From Streptomyces sp. ISL-43 (GTDB taxonomy: Bacteria > Actinomycetota > Actinomycetes > Streptomycetales > Streptomycetaceae), in the NCBI RefSeq assembly GCF_018614195.1, contig NZ_JAGGOT010000048.1, positions 1 through 64,000 of the forward strand: 64,000 bases of DNA, given 5' to 3'. A program made the position numbers and the translations under genes. This document shows, one piece after another, positions 24,268 to 32,753 of the stretch. Each line of letters begins with the position of its first letter. The first letter of the stretch is position 1. The notes below the pieces were generated by a model that was given only the letters and a program-made list of their open reading frames with translations, did not search any database and was not told the origin of the DNA.

Positions 24268-25488
24268 GTGGATTTCATGAGTGCCCTTGCCCTTTCGGTC
24301 CTGCTCTGCCTGGTGTCCGCGGTGGCCTACGCGGGCGGGGCGATCGTCCAGGAGCGGGTCGCGTCCGCCACGACGGGCCGGCCCTACGCCCCGGTGCGTC
24401 AGGCCGGCTGGTACGTCGCCATCGCCCTGAACAGCTTCGGCGCGCTCCTGCACGTCGTGGCACTGGCGTACGGGCCGCTGAGCCTCGTCCAGCCGCTCGG
24501 GGCCCTCACCATCGTCTTCGCGCTGCCGATGGCCGCCTTGTTCGTCGGGCGCCGGGCGAGCGGCGCGGCCTGGCGCGGGGCCCTGCTGGCCACGGTCGGG
24601 CTGGCCGGGCTGCTGGCCCTGACGGGCGGGGGCGGCCGGGCCGAGCAGTCCTTGTCCGGCGCCGAGCAGAGCATGCTGCTGGCCGCGACCGGGACCGCGG
24701 TGACGGTGCTGTTCCTGGCCGCGCGGCGGATGCGGCGGGCCGCCGCGCGCAGCGTGCTGCTGGCCACGGCCGCCGGTGCGGCCTTCGGCATGGCCTCGGT
24801 GTTCACGAAGTCGGTGGCCGAGGGTTTCGCCCCCGACGCGCTGGTCTCGCTGTGGCCGGAGCTGACCTCGGTCGCCGCGCTCGCAGGCACCGGACTGCTG
24901 CTGTCGCAGGCGGCCTACCGGGGCGCCGGGCTGACGGCGCCGCTGGCCACCGTGACGGTGGCCAATCCGGTGGTCGCCGCGGCGGTCGGCATCGCACTGT
25001 TCGACGAGGGCTTCCGGTACGGGGCGGCCGGCACCGCCGCGGCGCTGGCGAGCGCCGCGCTGGCGGGGACCGGGCTCGTCCTGCTCACCATCGCGCCCCG
25101 GAACGGGCGGGACCACATACCGTCGGAACCCGCGCAGGCCTCAGCCGGGGCTCGGGCCGCGGCTGAGGCCTCCGCTTCGACTCCGGCTTCGACCCCGGCT
25201 CCGGTTTCGGCTCCGGCTCCGGCTCCGGCGTCAGATGTCGACGCCGTGGGCGCGCAGGTACTTCAGCGGATCGATGTCGGAGCCGTAGCCGGGTCCCGTG
25301 CGCACCTCGAAGTGCAGGTGCGGCCCGGTCGTGTTGCCGGTCGAGCCGGAGCGGCCGATGCGCTGCCCGCCGGAGACCTGCGAACCGGCCTTGACGGCGA
25401 GGGCCGACAGGTGCGCGTACTGGGAGTACCGGCCGTCGGAGTGGCGGATGACGACCTGATAGCCGTACGCACCGGCCCAGCCCGCTGA
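24268..25488 (+). CDS. EamA/DMT-type membrane transporter with an antisense-derived tail
   Basis: The first 285 residues contain about nine to ten hydrophobic helices in the DMT-transporter pattern (for example YGPLSLVQPLGALTIVFALP and ATVTVANPVVAAAVGIALFDEG). The substrate is unknown. The start may be GTG 24268 or ATG 24277; neither has a good ribosome-binding site. After an Ala/Pro/Ser-rich stretch (about 290-322) the frame continues for 86 codons on the opposite strand of the M23 peptidase gene before a stop. That tail is almost certainly unselected sequence, and the usual stop may have been lost. The protein probably functions without it. Confidence 0.75.
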   Translation: MDFMSALALSVLLCLVSAVAYAGGAIVQERVASATTGRPYAPVRQAGWYVAIALNSFGALLHVVALAYGPLSLVQPLGALTIVFALPMAALFVGRRASGAAWRGALLATVGLAGLLALTGGGGRAEQSLSGAEQSMLLAATGTAVTVLFLAARRMRRAAARSVLLATAAGAAFGMASVFTKSVAEGFAPDALVSLWPELTSVAALAGTGLLLSQAAYRGAGLTAPLATVTVANPVVAAAVGIALFDEGFRYGAAGTAAALASAALAGTGLVLLTIAPRNGRDHIPSEPAQASAGARAAAEASASTPASTPAPVSAPAPAPASDVDAVGAQVLQRIDVGAVAGSRAHLEVQVRPGRVAGRAGAADALPAGDLRTGLDGEGRQVRVLGVPAVGVADDDLIAVRTGPAR

Positions 25489-26523
25489 GACGACCTCGCC
25501 GGTGGCGACGGACTTGACGGAGGTCCCGGTGGATACCGGGAAGTCGACACCGGTGTGGTAGCCGCTGGACCAGGAGGAGCCGGATACGCGGTAGGCGGTG
25601 CCGAGACCGGCGTCGACGGGAGCGGAGAACCCTCCCGCGGCGGACTCCTGCTGCGAGGAGGCGGGCTGCGCCTTCGGCTTCTCGACCGGCTTCTCGACCG
25701 GCTTCACGGCGGGCTTCTCGGCCGGTTTCGCGGCGGGCTTCTCGGCCGGCTTCTCCGCCGCCGGGGCCACGGGCTTGACCGGTTCCGCCGTGCGCGGCGG
25801 CTTCTCCGGGTTCTGGACGGGCGGCACGGGCGGCGCGGTGGTCACGCGCAGGGTGAGCCGCTGCCCCGGGAAGATGAGGTCCGGATCGCCGCCCACGGTG
25901 GCCCGGTTGGTTTCGTACAGCGCCTGCCAGCCGCCCTCGACGTGCTGCTCGGCGGCGATCGCCGAGAGCGAGTCCCCGGGCGCGACGACATAGGGGTTGG
26001 GCAGGACCGAGGTCCCGGTCGGGCGGGGCGCGGACTTCGGCGGCGTGCTCTGCGGTGCGGCCGCCTTCTTCTCCTGGAGCTGCGCCTGCGTCTGCCGCAC
26101 CGGGGTGGCTGCCCCGGCCTGGCCGCCGAGGGCCGGGGCCGGTCCGCTGCGGCTCAGTCCGGCCTGCTTCCCGCAGGCCGGCCAGGCCTGCGGGCCCTGC
26201 CCCTTCAGTACCTTCTCGGCGACCGCGATCTGCTGTTCCCTGGTCGCCAGGTCCGCGCGGGCGGCGTAGGCGGTGCCGCCGAAGGCGCGCCAGGTGCTTT
26301 GGCTGAACTGGAGCCCGCCGTAGTAGCCGTTGCCGGTGTTGATGTGCCAGTTGCTCGTGGACTCGCAGGCGGCGACCTTGTTCCAGGTGTCCGCCGAGGC
26401 GGCGTGCGCGGCCCCGGCGCCGATCAGGGGGAGCGCGATCCCGGCACCACCGGCGGTGACCGCCAGCGAGGCCCGGTTGATGCTGCTCGGCTGATACCGG
26501 CGGTGCCGGCCCCGTACACCCAT
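25231..26523 (-). CDS. Rpf-like / LysM / M23 peptidase cell-wall hydrolase
   Basis: The 430-residue secreted protein has a signal peptide (about 15-42, AHA-AS) and an Rpf-type transglycosylase-like domain (about 43-118: WNKVAACESTSNWHINTGNGYYGGLQFS, with the catalytic Glu in ACES). A LysM domain (about 178-228) with YVVAPGDSLSAIAAEQ comes next, then a Lys/Pro/Glu repeat linker (EKPAEKPAAKPAEKP) and a C-terminal M23 LytM-type peptidase with HTGVDFPVSTGT and HLHFEVRTGPG. It should cleave both glycan and peptide parts of peptidoglycan during spore germination or growth. Some Streptomyces rpf genes carry a c-di-AMP riboswitch, but I see none here. Confidence 0.95.
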   Translation of the reverse strand: MGVRGRHRRYQPSSINRASLAVTAGGAGIALPLIGAGAAHAASADTWNKVAACESTSNWHINTGNGYYGGLQFSQSTWRAFGGTAYAARADLATREQQIAVAEKVLKGQGPQAWPACGKQAGLSRSGPAPALGGQAGAATPVRQTQAQLQEKKAAAPQSTPPKSAPRPTGTSVLPNPYVVAPGDSLSAIAAEQHVEGGWQALYETNRATVGGDPDLIFPGQRLTLRVTTAPPVPPVQNPEKPPRTAEPVKPVAPAAEKPAEKPAAKPAEKPAVKPVEKPVEKPKAQPASSQQESAAGGFSAPVDAGLGTAYRVSGSSWSSGYHTGVDFPVSTGTSVKSVATGEVVSAGWAGAYGYQVVIRHSDGRYSQYAHLSALAVKAGSQVSGGQRIGRSGSTGNTTGPHLHFEVRTGPGYGSDIDPLKYLRAHGVDI

Positions 26524-26555
26524 GGGTCCCCCACTGAAGACGTCAGGAACCGCAC

Positions 26556-26584
26556 AACTTAACGCCGCGACCGGAGCATGACAA
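26556..26584 (-). promoter_or_regulatory. Promoter of the Rpf/LysM/M23 gene
   Basis: On the minus strand TTGTCA (26584-26579) and TAAGTT (26561-26556) are 17 bp apart, 33 bases before the ATG. The short leader leaves no room for a riboswitch. Confidence 0.6.
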
Positions 26585-26794
26585 GGCCCACAACAAGAGG
26601 CGCTCGAGCGGAAGTTGATTCCCCGCCAAAGGTAGGGGGGCTATAAGGATCTCCACCGATGTAGCGTCGTTTTCCTGCCTTCGTCCGCACGTCGCAGCAC
26701 CATGCGAGCACCGCCCGGGCACCATGCAGGCATTACGGAAGCAGTACCGAAGCAGCACCGAAGAGCAGCACCGACGCACTCAGGAGCGCACCCC

Positions 26795-28240
26795 ATGAGC
26801 AGCAGCACGGCCCAGATCGGCGTCACCGGTCTCGCGGTGATGGGCAGCAACCTCGCCCGGAACTTCGCCCGCAACGGATTCACCGTGGCCGTCCACAACC
26901 GCACCGCCGCCAAGACCACGGCGCTGGTGGAGGAGTTCGGGCACGAGGGCGCCTTCGTGCCCGCCGAGTCCGCCAAGGAGTTCGTGGACGCGCTGGAGCG
27001 TCCGCGCCGTCTGATCATCATGGTGAAGGCCGGCGAGCCGACCGACGCCGTGATCCGCGAGTTCGCTCCACTGCTGGAGCCGGGCGACGTCATCATCGAC
27101 GGCGGCAACGCCCACTTCGAGGACACCCGGCGACGCGAGAAGGAGCTGCGCGAGCAGGGCCTGCACTTCGTGGGCGTCGGTATCTCGGGCGGCGAGGAGG
27201 GCGCGCTGCTCGGGCCGAGCATCATGCCCGGCGGCTCCGAGGAGTCGTACGCCTCGCTCGGCCCGCTGCTGGAGAAGATCTCCGCGAAGGCCGCCGACGG
27301 TACGCCCTGCACCTCGCACGTGGGCCCCGACGGCGCCGGCCACTTCGTCAAGATGGTCCACAACGGCATCGAGTACGCCGACATGCAGCTCATCGCCGAG
27401 GCCTACCACTTGCTGCGCGAGGTCGCCGGCTACTCCCCCGCGAAGATCGCCGAGACCTTCCGCGCCTGGAACGAGGGCCGGCTGGACTCGTACCTGATCG
27501 AGATCACCGCCGAGGTGCTCGCCCACACCGACGCCGCGACCGGACTGCCGTACGTGGACGTCGTAGCCGACGCCGCCGAGCAGAAGGGCACCGGACGCTG
27601 GACCGTTCAGATCGCCCTCGACCTGGGCGTTCCGGTGTCGGGCATCGCCGAGGCGGTCTTCGCCCGCGCGGTTTCGGGCCACGGCGAACTGCGTACGGCC
27701 GCCCGGGGCCTGGCCGGCCCGAAGGCCGAGCCGCTCTCCCCCGAGGCCGCGGCCGCCTTCGCCGCCCAGGTCGAGCAGGCGCTGTACGCCTCGAAGATCG
27801 TCTCGTACACCCAGGGCTTCCACCAGATCCAGGCCGGCAGCGAGGAGTACGGCTGGGGCGTGGACCTGGGCGCCGTGGCCTCCCTGTGGCGCGGCGGCTG
27901 CATCATCCGGGCCGCGTTCCTGGACCGGATCCGCGCCGCGTACGACGCCCGGCCGGAGCTGCCGAGCCTGCTGGCCGACGCCGGGTTCGCCGAGGAGATC
28001 GGGGCCGCCCAGGAGGGCTGGCGCGAGGTGCTGGTGGCGGCCGTCCGCCAGGGCATTCCGGTACCGGCCTTCGCGGCCTCGCTGGCGTACTACGACGCCC
28101 TGCGCTCGGAGCGGCTGCCGGCGGCCCTGACCCAGGGCCAGCGCGACTTCTTCGGGGCGCACACCTACCGGCGGACCGACCGCGAGGGTTCGTACCACAC
28201 CCTGTGGAGCGGTGACCGCTCAGAGGTCCGTACGGCCTGA
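26795..28240 (+). CDS. gnd: 6-phosphogluconate dehydrogenase, decarboxylating
   Basis: The 481-residue protein shows an N-terminal Rossmann domain (QIGVTGLAVMGSNLARNFA), the catalytic-site signatures GDVIIDGGNAHFEDT and GVGISGGEEGALLGPSIMPGG, GAGHFVKMVHNGIEYADMQ, and the C-terminal QRDFFGAHTYRRTDREG region. It converts 6-phosphogluconate to ribulose-5-phosphate and CO2, making NADPH in the pentose phosphate pathway. The start is ATG 26795, with AGGAG at 26782-26786; an earlier in-frame start adds 31 non-conserved residues. The length matches the long form of the family. Confidence 0.97.
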   Translation: MSSSTAQIGVTGLAVMGSNLARNFARNGFTVAVHNRTAAKTTALVEEFGHEGAFVPAESAKEFVDALERPRRLIIMVKAGEPTDAVIREFAPLLEPGDVIIDGGNAHFEDTRRREKELREQGLHFVGVGISGGEEGALLGPSIMPGGSEESYASLGPLLEKISAKAADGTPCTSHVGPDGAGHFVKMVHNGIEYADMQLIAEAYHLLREVAGYSPAKIAETFRAWNEGRLDSYLIEITAEVLAHTDAATGLPYVDVVADAAEQKGTGRWTVQIALDLGVPVSGIAEAVFARAVSGHGELRTAARGLAGPKAEPLSPEAAAAFAAQVEQALYASKIVSYTQGFHQIQAGSEEYGWGVDLGAVASLWRGGCIIRAAFLDRIRAAYDARPELPSLLADAGFAEEIGAAQEGWREVLVAAVRQGIPVPAFAASLAYYDALRSERLPAALTQGQRDFFGAHTYRRTDREGSYHTLWSGDRSEVRTA

Positions 28241-28335
28241 CGCGCGCGGGAGCCTTCGGCGGCGCGGCGGCACGCGGACAGGGGCCGCCGCGCCGGCGGT
28301 GGCGCGGCGACGAGACGGCGGTCCGACAGCCGAGC

Positions 28336-28503
28336 TCAGCTCATCGGCTCGGGCCCCGGCATCGGCGCGGGCCCGGGCGGCGGCGGAACGGGATCGGGCT
28401 CGGGTACCGGACCCGGCGTGGGCGGCTCGGGCCTGGGCAGCGGCCCGGGGTCGGGGAACGGATTCGGCACCGGGGCCGGACCGGGGACGGGGGGCTGTGT
28501 CAT
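28336..28503 (-). CDS. Proline-rich 55-residue protein
   Basis: An ATG preceded by GGTGGAGGT opens a 55-codon frame that encodes MTQPPVPGPAPVPNP and then alternating Pro/Gly/Glu/Asp pairs, ending in PEPMS. More than 40 percent of the residues are proline. There is no signal peptide or helix. It converges on gnd and is transcribed away from the racemase gene. It may be a genuine small, disordered protein or chance coding in a GC-rich gap; the good ribosome-binding site favours the former. Confidence 0.5.
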   Translation of the reverse strand: MTQPPVPGPAPVPNPFPDPGPLPRPEPPTPGPVPEPDPVPPPPGPAPMPGPEPMS

Positions 28504-28544
28504 ACCTCCACCCTGCCTCCGTCCCGGCCCTGCCGCCCGCCGGG

Positions 28545-29177
28545 CTACTCTCCGAGGGCGGCCGCGAGGCCGGAAGCGGGGCTGGACAGGACCGGCGTCG
28601 AGGTCGTGACCAGGGCCGCCGCGCCGGTCATGGAGACCTGGGCGAGGACGATGACGTCCACGTCGGTGAGGGCGTCCGCCGAGGCGGCCACGAGGCCGAG
28701 GGAGCCGGCGTCGTCACCCGCCGCGAAGCGGTCCCACGCCCCCTCGACCAGCCGGGTGCGCACCGACACCGGCCGGCCGGCCTTGGCGGCCTCCTCCTCC
28801 AGCAGCTCCACCGTCGGGGCGAGCGTCGACTCCACCGTGGCCAGTACGGCGATCCGCGGCCCCGTACGGACCGCGTCGGCCGCCATCGGGCGGTCCACGC
28901 GCAGCACCGGGACGCCCAGGTCCAGGGCCAGGGCCTCGCCGACGGCCCCGATGGTCGAGCAGGTGACCAGGACGGGGCCCGCGGAGCCTTCGAGCAGTTC
29001 CCGCACGGCCGGAGCCTGCGACTCGGGGCCCCGGGCCCGGGCCCGCTCCAGCAGCTCCGGCACCACGAGGTGGCGTAGGACCGCGCCCGGATGGTGCCGC
29101 TCGCGCAGGTCCTCGAAGACCGGGACGTGCACGGGCGAGGTGTGCAGCAGGGTCAGCGCCGGCGCGGACGGCCTCAC
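28545..29177 (-). CDS. Aspartate/glutamate racemase-family protein
   Basis: The 210-residue protein has the two-domain Asp/Glu racemase pattern: LTLLHTSPVHVPVFEDL at the start, GPVLVTCSTIGAVGEAL with the first catalytic Cys, then RIAVLATVESTLAPTVELL and DVDVIVLAQVSMTGAA. In the second half the usual Cys is not evident (AQVS where racemases have C), so it may be a decarboxylase-like or one-Cys member. The GTG at 29177 overlaps the stop of the GNAT gene (GTGA), showing translational coupling. It is the last gene of the panD - GNAT - racemase-like cluster. Confidence 0.82.
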   Translation of the reverse strand: MRPSAPALTLLHTSPVHVPVFEDLRERHHPGAVLRHLVVPELLERARARGPESQAPAVRELLEGSAGPVLVTCSTIGAVGEALALDLGVPVLRVDRPMAADAVRTGPRIAVLATVESTLAPTVELLEEEAAKAGRPVSVRTRLVEGAWDRFAAGDDAGSLGLVAASADALTDVDVIVLAQVSMTGAAALVTTSTPVLSSPASGLAAALGE

Positions 29178-29527
29178 CACAGGTCGGAGTCCGAGTCCAG
29201 CTGCGCCTTGGCGGCCGCGACGACCCCGGCCGGCGCTTCGGGCGCCTGCTCGGGGTGTTTGGCCGCCCAGCTCGCGGCATAGGGGCACAGCGGGACCACC
29301 GGCACGCCCTCGCCGGCCGCGATCCCGTAGAAGGTCTTCACCAGGTTCCCGGCGATCCCGCGGCCCTCGTGCCCCGGCTCGACGACGGTGTGGACCGCCA
29401 CGAGCGCGTGGGGCGCCTCGGCGAGCACGAAGTAGGCGATGAATCCGACCACCGCCCCGTCCTCGACGGCCAGCAGCCTCCCGGACTTCCGATCGTCGAC
29501 GAACGCGATCGACTCGACCTGCGGCAT
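29174..29527 (-). CDS. GNAT-family N-acetyltransferase, short form
   Basis: The 117-residue protein has a compact GNAT fold: LLAVEDGAVVGFIAYFV, LVAVHTVVEPGHEGRGIAGNLVK (the acetyl-CoA loop is GHEGRGIA) and VPLCPYAASWAAKHPE. This is the small YjdJ-like type. It starts 15 bases after the panD stop and its own stop overlaps the racemase-like gene, so the three are one operon. In enterobacteria PanD needs a small GNAT partner (PanZ/PanM) for maturation. A similar role here is an inference from position and size; actinobacterial PanD is generally thought to self-process. Confidence 0.88.
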   Translation of the reverse strand: MPQVESIAFVDDRKSGRLLAVEDGAVVGFIAYFVLAEAPHALVAVHTVVEPGHEGRGIAGNLVKTFYGIAAGEGVPVVPLCPYAASWAAKHPEQAPEAPAGVVAAAKAQLDSDSDLW

Positions 29528-29542
29528 GGTCCCCGACTCCCC

Positions 29543-29962
29543 TCAGACAGCCACCGCGTGGGGGCTGCGCTCCTGGTCCGTTCCCGGAACCGGGGCGGAC
29601 GGATCCGCGCCCAGCTCGACGATGCGATTGTCCCCGTCGACGTGCACGACGCGCGGCTTCAGCACCCGCGCCTCGGCGTCCTCGACCTGCGCGTAGCTGA
29701 TGAGGATGACCAGGTCCCCGGGGTGCACGAGATGCGCGGCGGCCCCGTTGATCCCGATGACCCCCGAGCCCCGCTCGCCCTCGATGACGTACGTCTCCAG
29801 GCGGGCGCCGTTGGTGATGTCCACGATGTGCACGAGCTCCCCGGGCAGCAGGTCCGCCGCGTCGAGCAGATCGGCGTCGACGGTCACGGACCCGACGTAG
29901 TGCAGGTCGGCCTGGGTGACAGTGGCCCGGTGGATCTTGGACTTGAACATGGTACGAAGCAT
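29543..29962 (-). CDS. panD: Aspartate 1-decarboxylase precursor
   Basis: The 139-residue proenzyme contains MFKSKIHRATVTQADLHYVGSVTVD, in which self-cleavage between Gly24 and Ser25 creates the catalytic pyruvoyl group. NGARLETYVIEGERGSG and INGAAAHLVHPGDLVILISYA follow. It makes beta-alanine from aspartate for pantothenate and coenzyme A. The ATG at 29962 has GGGAG eight bases upstream; an internal ATG four codons on is the start used in many homologues. It leads the panD - GNAT - racemase-like operon. Confidence 0.96.
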   Translation of the reverse strand: MLRTMFKSKIHRATVTQADLHYVGSVTVDADLLDAADLLPGELVHIVDITNGARLETYVIEGERGSGVIGINGAAAHLVHPGDLVILISYAQVEDAEARVLKPRVVHVDGDNRIVELGADPSAPVPGTDQERSPHAVAV

Positions 29963-30023
29963 CGGAAAACTCCCGGAATGTCTGCTCCCTGCCTGCTCGC
30001 TGCAGGTCAAGGGCGGTCTCCGG

Positions 30024-30052
30024 AGCCTACAACGATTCGCATGTCCGGTCAG
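30024..30052 (-). promoter_or_regulatory. Promoter of the panD operon
   Basis: On the minus strand CTGACC (30052-30047) and TAGGCT (30029-30024) are 17 bp apart, about 60 bases before the panD ATG. TAGGCT is a good Streptomyces -10 box; the -35 is a weaker match. Confidence 0.5.
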
Positions 30053-30097
30053 TAGTCCACAGGCCCCTCAGGACGCAGGCGGCGAAGCACGGCCCGG

Positions 30098-30544
30098 TCA
30101 GGCGGTCGGTCCCGCGTCCGCCTCCCGGTGCATACCCGTGCACAGCGCCCAGACGATGAAGATGTTGACCGCGACCAGCACCAGGGCCCACAGGGGGTAG
30201 TACGGCACCCACAGGAAGTTGGCGATCGCGCCCAGCCCGGCGACGGCGACACCGAAGAAGCGTGCCCACAGGGCTCCGCCGATGACGGCGCAGCCGGCGA
30301 GGACGAGGACGATGCCCAGGATGAGGTGTACCCAGCCCCAGCCCGCCAGGCTGAACTCGAACACGTAGTGGCGCGTCGCGAGGAACAAGTCGTCCTTGGC
30401 GATGGCCGCGATCCCTTCGAAGATCGCCATCACTCCACCGAAGATCATCAAGGCTGCCGCCAGGACGGTGGTACCGGATGTGGGCGCATGCCAGGGACCC
30501 GGGTGTGCGTCGCTTGCTCGGGGTCGGCTGGCGTCACTGGCCAT
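30098..30544 (-). CDS. DUF7144-type four-helix membrane protein
   Basis: The 148-residue protein has a short polar N-terminus and four membrane helices. Its conserved-looking stretches are GGVMAIFEGIAAIAKDDLF, FSLAGWGWVHLILGIVLVLAG and FLWVPYYPLWALVLVAVNIFIVWALC. I know this pattern as a widespread actinobacterial membrane family now called DUF7144; its function is unknown. The ATG at 30544 is preferred because GGAG lies six bases upstream; an earlier in-frame ATG adds four residues. Confidence 0.85.
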   Translation of the reverse strand: MASDASRPRASDAHPGPWHAPTSGTTVLAAALMIFGGVMAIFEGIAAIAKDDLFLATRHYVFEFSLAGWGWVHLILGIVLVLAGCAVIGGALWARFFGVAVAGLGAIANFLWVPYYPLWALVLVAVNIFIVWALCTGMHREADAGPTA

Positions 30545-30790
30545 TTCGATCTCCAAGGGTTGCAGAGCCGGCCTGGCGTGCCGGGACCGGCGGGATCCCC
30601 TGTTTCAGCGTGTCACGGCGTCCCTCCATCGGCATTCCGGCCTGCGGCGCCTACGAACCCCTCCGCATCACCGAGTGCTGGGGAGCCGGCGCCCGGCTCG
30701 TCGTTCGGCGCGCGCGGCGGTGGCGGGATGCCGAAGCCACCGCGAAGACTTAGCGTGCGTTGAGGTCCTGTCGCCAACCGGGAGGCGTTC

Positions 30791-31282
30791 ATGTCGGAGC
30801 TGCTGGTGATCGGGTACGACGATCCCGAGACGGCCCGGCGGGCCTACACCACGGTGCGGGGGCTTCACCGGGATCGCGTCATCAGCGCGAGCGGGCTCGC
30901 GGTGGTGTCGGTGGACGCGCAGGGCGAGACGCACGTGGACACGCCGAGCCGCCTCATCGGTCCGTCGGCTGCGGCGGGGGCGGTGTGGGGCATCGTCTTC
31001 GGCGTTCTGTTCCTCCTGCCCGGCGTCGGGCTCGTGGCCGGCGCAGCGGTCGGCGGACTGCTGGGGAAGCTCGGCAAATCCGGTGTCGACGAGGAATTCC
31101 GCCGACGCGTCCAAGATCTCCTCAAGCCCGGGTCGGCGGCCGTGGCGATCATGGGCCTGATGGTGTCGGAGGACAGGTTCGCCGATGCCATGCGGCAGCA
31201 CGGTGGCACGGTGTTGAAGACCTCGCTCGCAGACGCGGAGGAGACCGAGCTGGCCGAGCAGCTCGCCGGTTCCCTGCTGTAG
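30791..31282 (+). CDS. DUF1269 family membrane-associated protein
   Basis: The 163-residue protein begins MSELLVIGYDDPETARRAY, then has ASGLAVVSVDAQGETHVD, a Gly/Ala-rich hydrophobic hairpin (about 57-93, GAVWGIVFGVLFLLPGVGLVAGAAVGGLLGKLG) and a C-terminal domain with GSAAVAIMGLM and GGTVLKTSLADAEE. This is the DUF1269 family of unknown function, often linked to stress conditions. GGGAGG precedes the ATG. A TAGCGTG box at 30751-30757, like those at 1128 and 2699, lies 34 bases upstream. Confidence 0.9.
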   Translation: MSELLVIGYDDPETARRAYTTVRGLHRDRVISASGLAVVSVDAQGETHVDTPSRLIGPSAAAGAVWGIVFGVLFLLPGVGLVAGAAVGGLLGKLGKSGVDEEFRRRVQDLLKPGSAAVAIMGLMVSEDRFADAMRQHGGTVLKTSLADAEETELAEQLAGSLL

Positions 31283-31478
31283 GTGCGCGAGGCCTTCTCC
31301 CGGTCAGGCCTTGCGGGCGCGGCAGGGGTCGTCGGGGTCGAACGAGGCCCGGACCATGCGGCGCAGCGCCTGTCAGCCCCCGGCAACCCCGCTCGGTCCA
31401 CTCCGGTCGCGGCAGGCGAGGACGGAATCGAGCATGAGGTGATGCCGACGTCGGCTCGTCAGCACGGGAGGAAGCCTC

Positions 31479-32102
31479 ATGACCGTGTCCGGGAAGCACT
31501 CACCGGCTGGGCGGGGAGTGACGGCTGTCGCGTTGACGCTGGTCACCATGGTTTCAGGGGTGGCCGTACTGGCGTCGTGCAGTACGGGTGAGGGGGAGCA
31601 GTCGACCAGGACGTTCAGTCCCCGGCCGACGCCACCTGACACGGCTTCCTTCTCCGGCCTGCCGCCTGCCCCGATGAGTTCGGCCGCGGCGTCCGCACTC
31701 GCGTCGGCGTCGGCCGCGGCCTCGTCCGCGTCTGCCGCCGCTTCCGCTTTCGAGGCTTCCGTGTCGGCCGAGACCCTGCGGGCGAACGAGGCGGCTGCCG
31801 CGGAGCTGGCAAAGGTGTCGGGCGGTGGCAATGCGGGGGCCGATGTCTCACTGCGGGGCAAGCCGAGGGCCGAGACCGGAGGACTTCTGGCGGTCATCGT
31901 GAGCATCACCAACCGTACGGACAAGAAGGCGTCGTACGCCGTCCAAGTGGACTTCACGGATGCCGCCGGGAAGGTCGTGGAGAGCAGGATCGTCGGAGGG
32001 GAGGACCTCGCGCCCGGCAGGCTGGTCCAGCCCCTCGCCATCAGCCGCAAGCCGGCCGACTTGAACCTGACACCGCGGATCGCGAAAGCCCAGCGGTACT
32101 GA
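31479..32102 (+). CDS. Lipoprotein with Ala/Ser-rich stalk
   Basis: The 207-residue protein has a lipoprotein signal (lipobox VLASCSTG, Cys at about 34), a Pro/Ser-rich patch and an Ala/Ser-rich stretch (about 67-110) that could form a helical stalk. The compact C-terminal beta-rich domain (about 120-205) includes LLAVIVSITNRTDKKASYAVQVDF and GGEDLAPGRLVQPL. That end resembles FxLYD/DUF4352-like domains of exported lipoproteins, but I would not assign one. GGGAGG at 31466-31471 sets the ATG. The function is unknown. Confidence 0.8.
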   Translation: MTVSGKHSPAGRGVTAVALTLVTMVSGVAVLASCSTGEGEQSTRTFSPRPTPPDTASFSGLPPAPMSSAAASALASASAAASSASAAASAFEASVSAETLRANEAAAAELAKVSGGGNAGADVSLRGKPRAETGGLLAVIVSITNRTDKKASYAVQVDFTDAAGKVVESRIVGGEDLAPGRLVQPLAISRKPADLNLTPRIAKAQRY

Positions 32103-32174
32103 TCACGCAAGCGGCCGCCGCGTGGGCGCCCCGGCCCCCGACCGCGCTCTCACGGTGCCTGCGACCGGTGCGCT

Positions 32175-32744
32175 CTACCGCGTCCCGAATGCCCGGGTGT
32201 TGCTCCGGGCGGTGACGTGCGCGGGTGGTTCGACGCCGTCCGCGAGGAGGGGGTCGGCTTCCGGCTCGCCCCAGGTGGCGACCAAGGGGAGGACTCCGGC
32301 CCAGATTCCGAGAGCGGCGTCGGGGCCGTCGCCGTCCTCCGGGCCGCCGGTGCTCATCTTGACCGACGCCTCCTCGAGCGACATGGAGAGCAGCGTGGTC
32401 GCCGCCATCTCCTTGGCGTTCGGCTGTCGTGCGTAGTCCCACTGTCCGGGTGCGGCCTGCTCGGTCAGGCAGCGCAGCCCCTCCAGCTTCTCCTCCTCGT
32501 CCGTGACCAGACGCGGGACGCCGTAGATCATCGCGCTGCGGTAGTTGACGCCGTGTTCGAACACCGACCGTGCCAGGACGAGGCCGTCCACGTGCGTCAC
32601 GGTCACGCACACCGTCGCCTCAGGTGAGGCGACCAGGCTCCGGCTGGCCACAGACCCGTGGAAGTAGAGGTTCCGGCCGTCGCTCCCGTAGACGGTGGGG
32701 ACGACCACGGGGTGGCCGTCGACGACCACACCGAAGTGGCACAT
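32175..32744 (-). CDS. PNPOx-like flavin-binding protein (NimA type), 5'-truncated
   Basis: The 189-residue frame shows the split-barrel motifs of the NimA/PNPOx group: VVDGHPVVVPTVYGSDGRNLYFHGS, VCVTVTHVDGLVLARS, HGVNYRSAMIYG and EEASVKMSTGGPEDG. Family members normally have about 30 more residues ahead of CHFG, including a conserved arginine-rich start. Here the coding sequence upstream (reading AILDAGF) runs only to about 32765 and then changes into unrelated DNA. ATG 32744 has no ribosome-binding site. I read this as a gene that lost its 5' end and promoter in a deletion. Confidence 0.8.
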   Translation of the reverse strand: MCHFGVVVDGHPVVVPTVYGSDGRNLYFHGSVASRSLVASPEATVCVTVTHVDGLVLARSVFEHGVNYRSAMIYGVPRLVTDEEEKLEGLRCLTEQAAPGQWDYARQPNAKEMAATTLLSMSLEEASVKMSTGGPEDGDGPDAALGIWAGVLPLVATWGEPEADPLLADGVEPPAHVTARSNTRAFGTR

Positions 32745-32753
32745 GAAGCCCGC

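Noticed and set aside
26524..26794. c-di-AMP (ydaO-type) riboswitch before the Rpf/LysM/M23 gene
   Set aside because: The predicted promoter leaves a leader of only about 25 bases and none of the riboswitch core pieces are visible.
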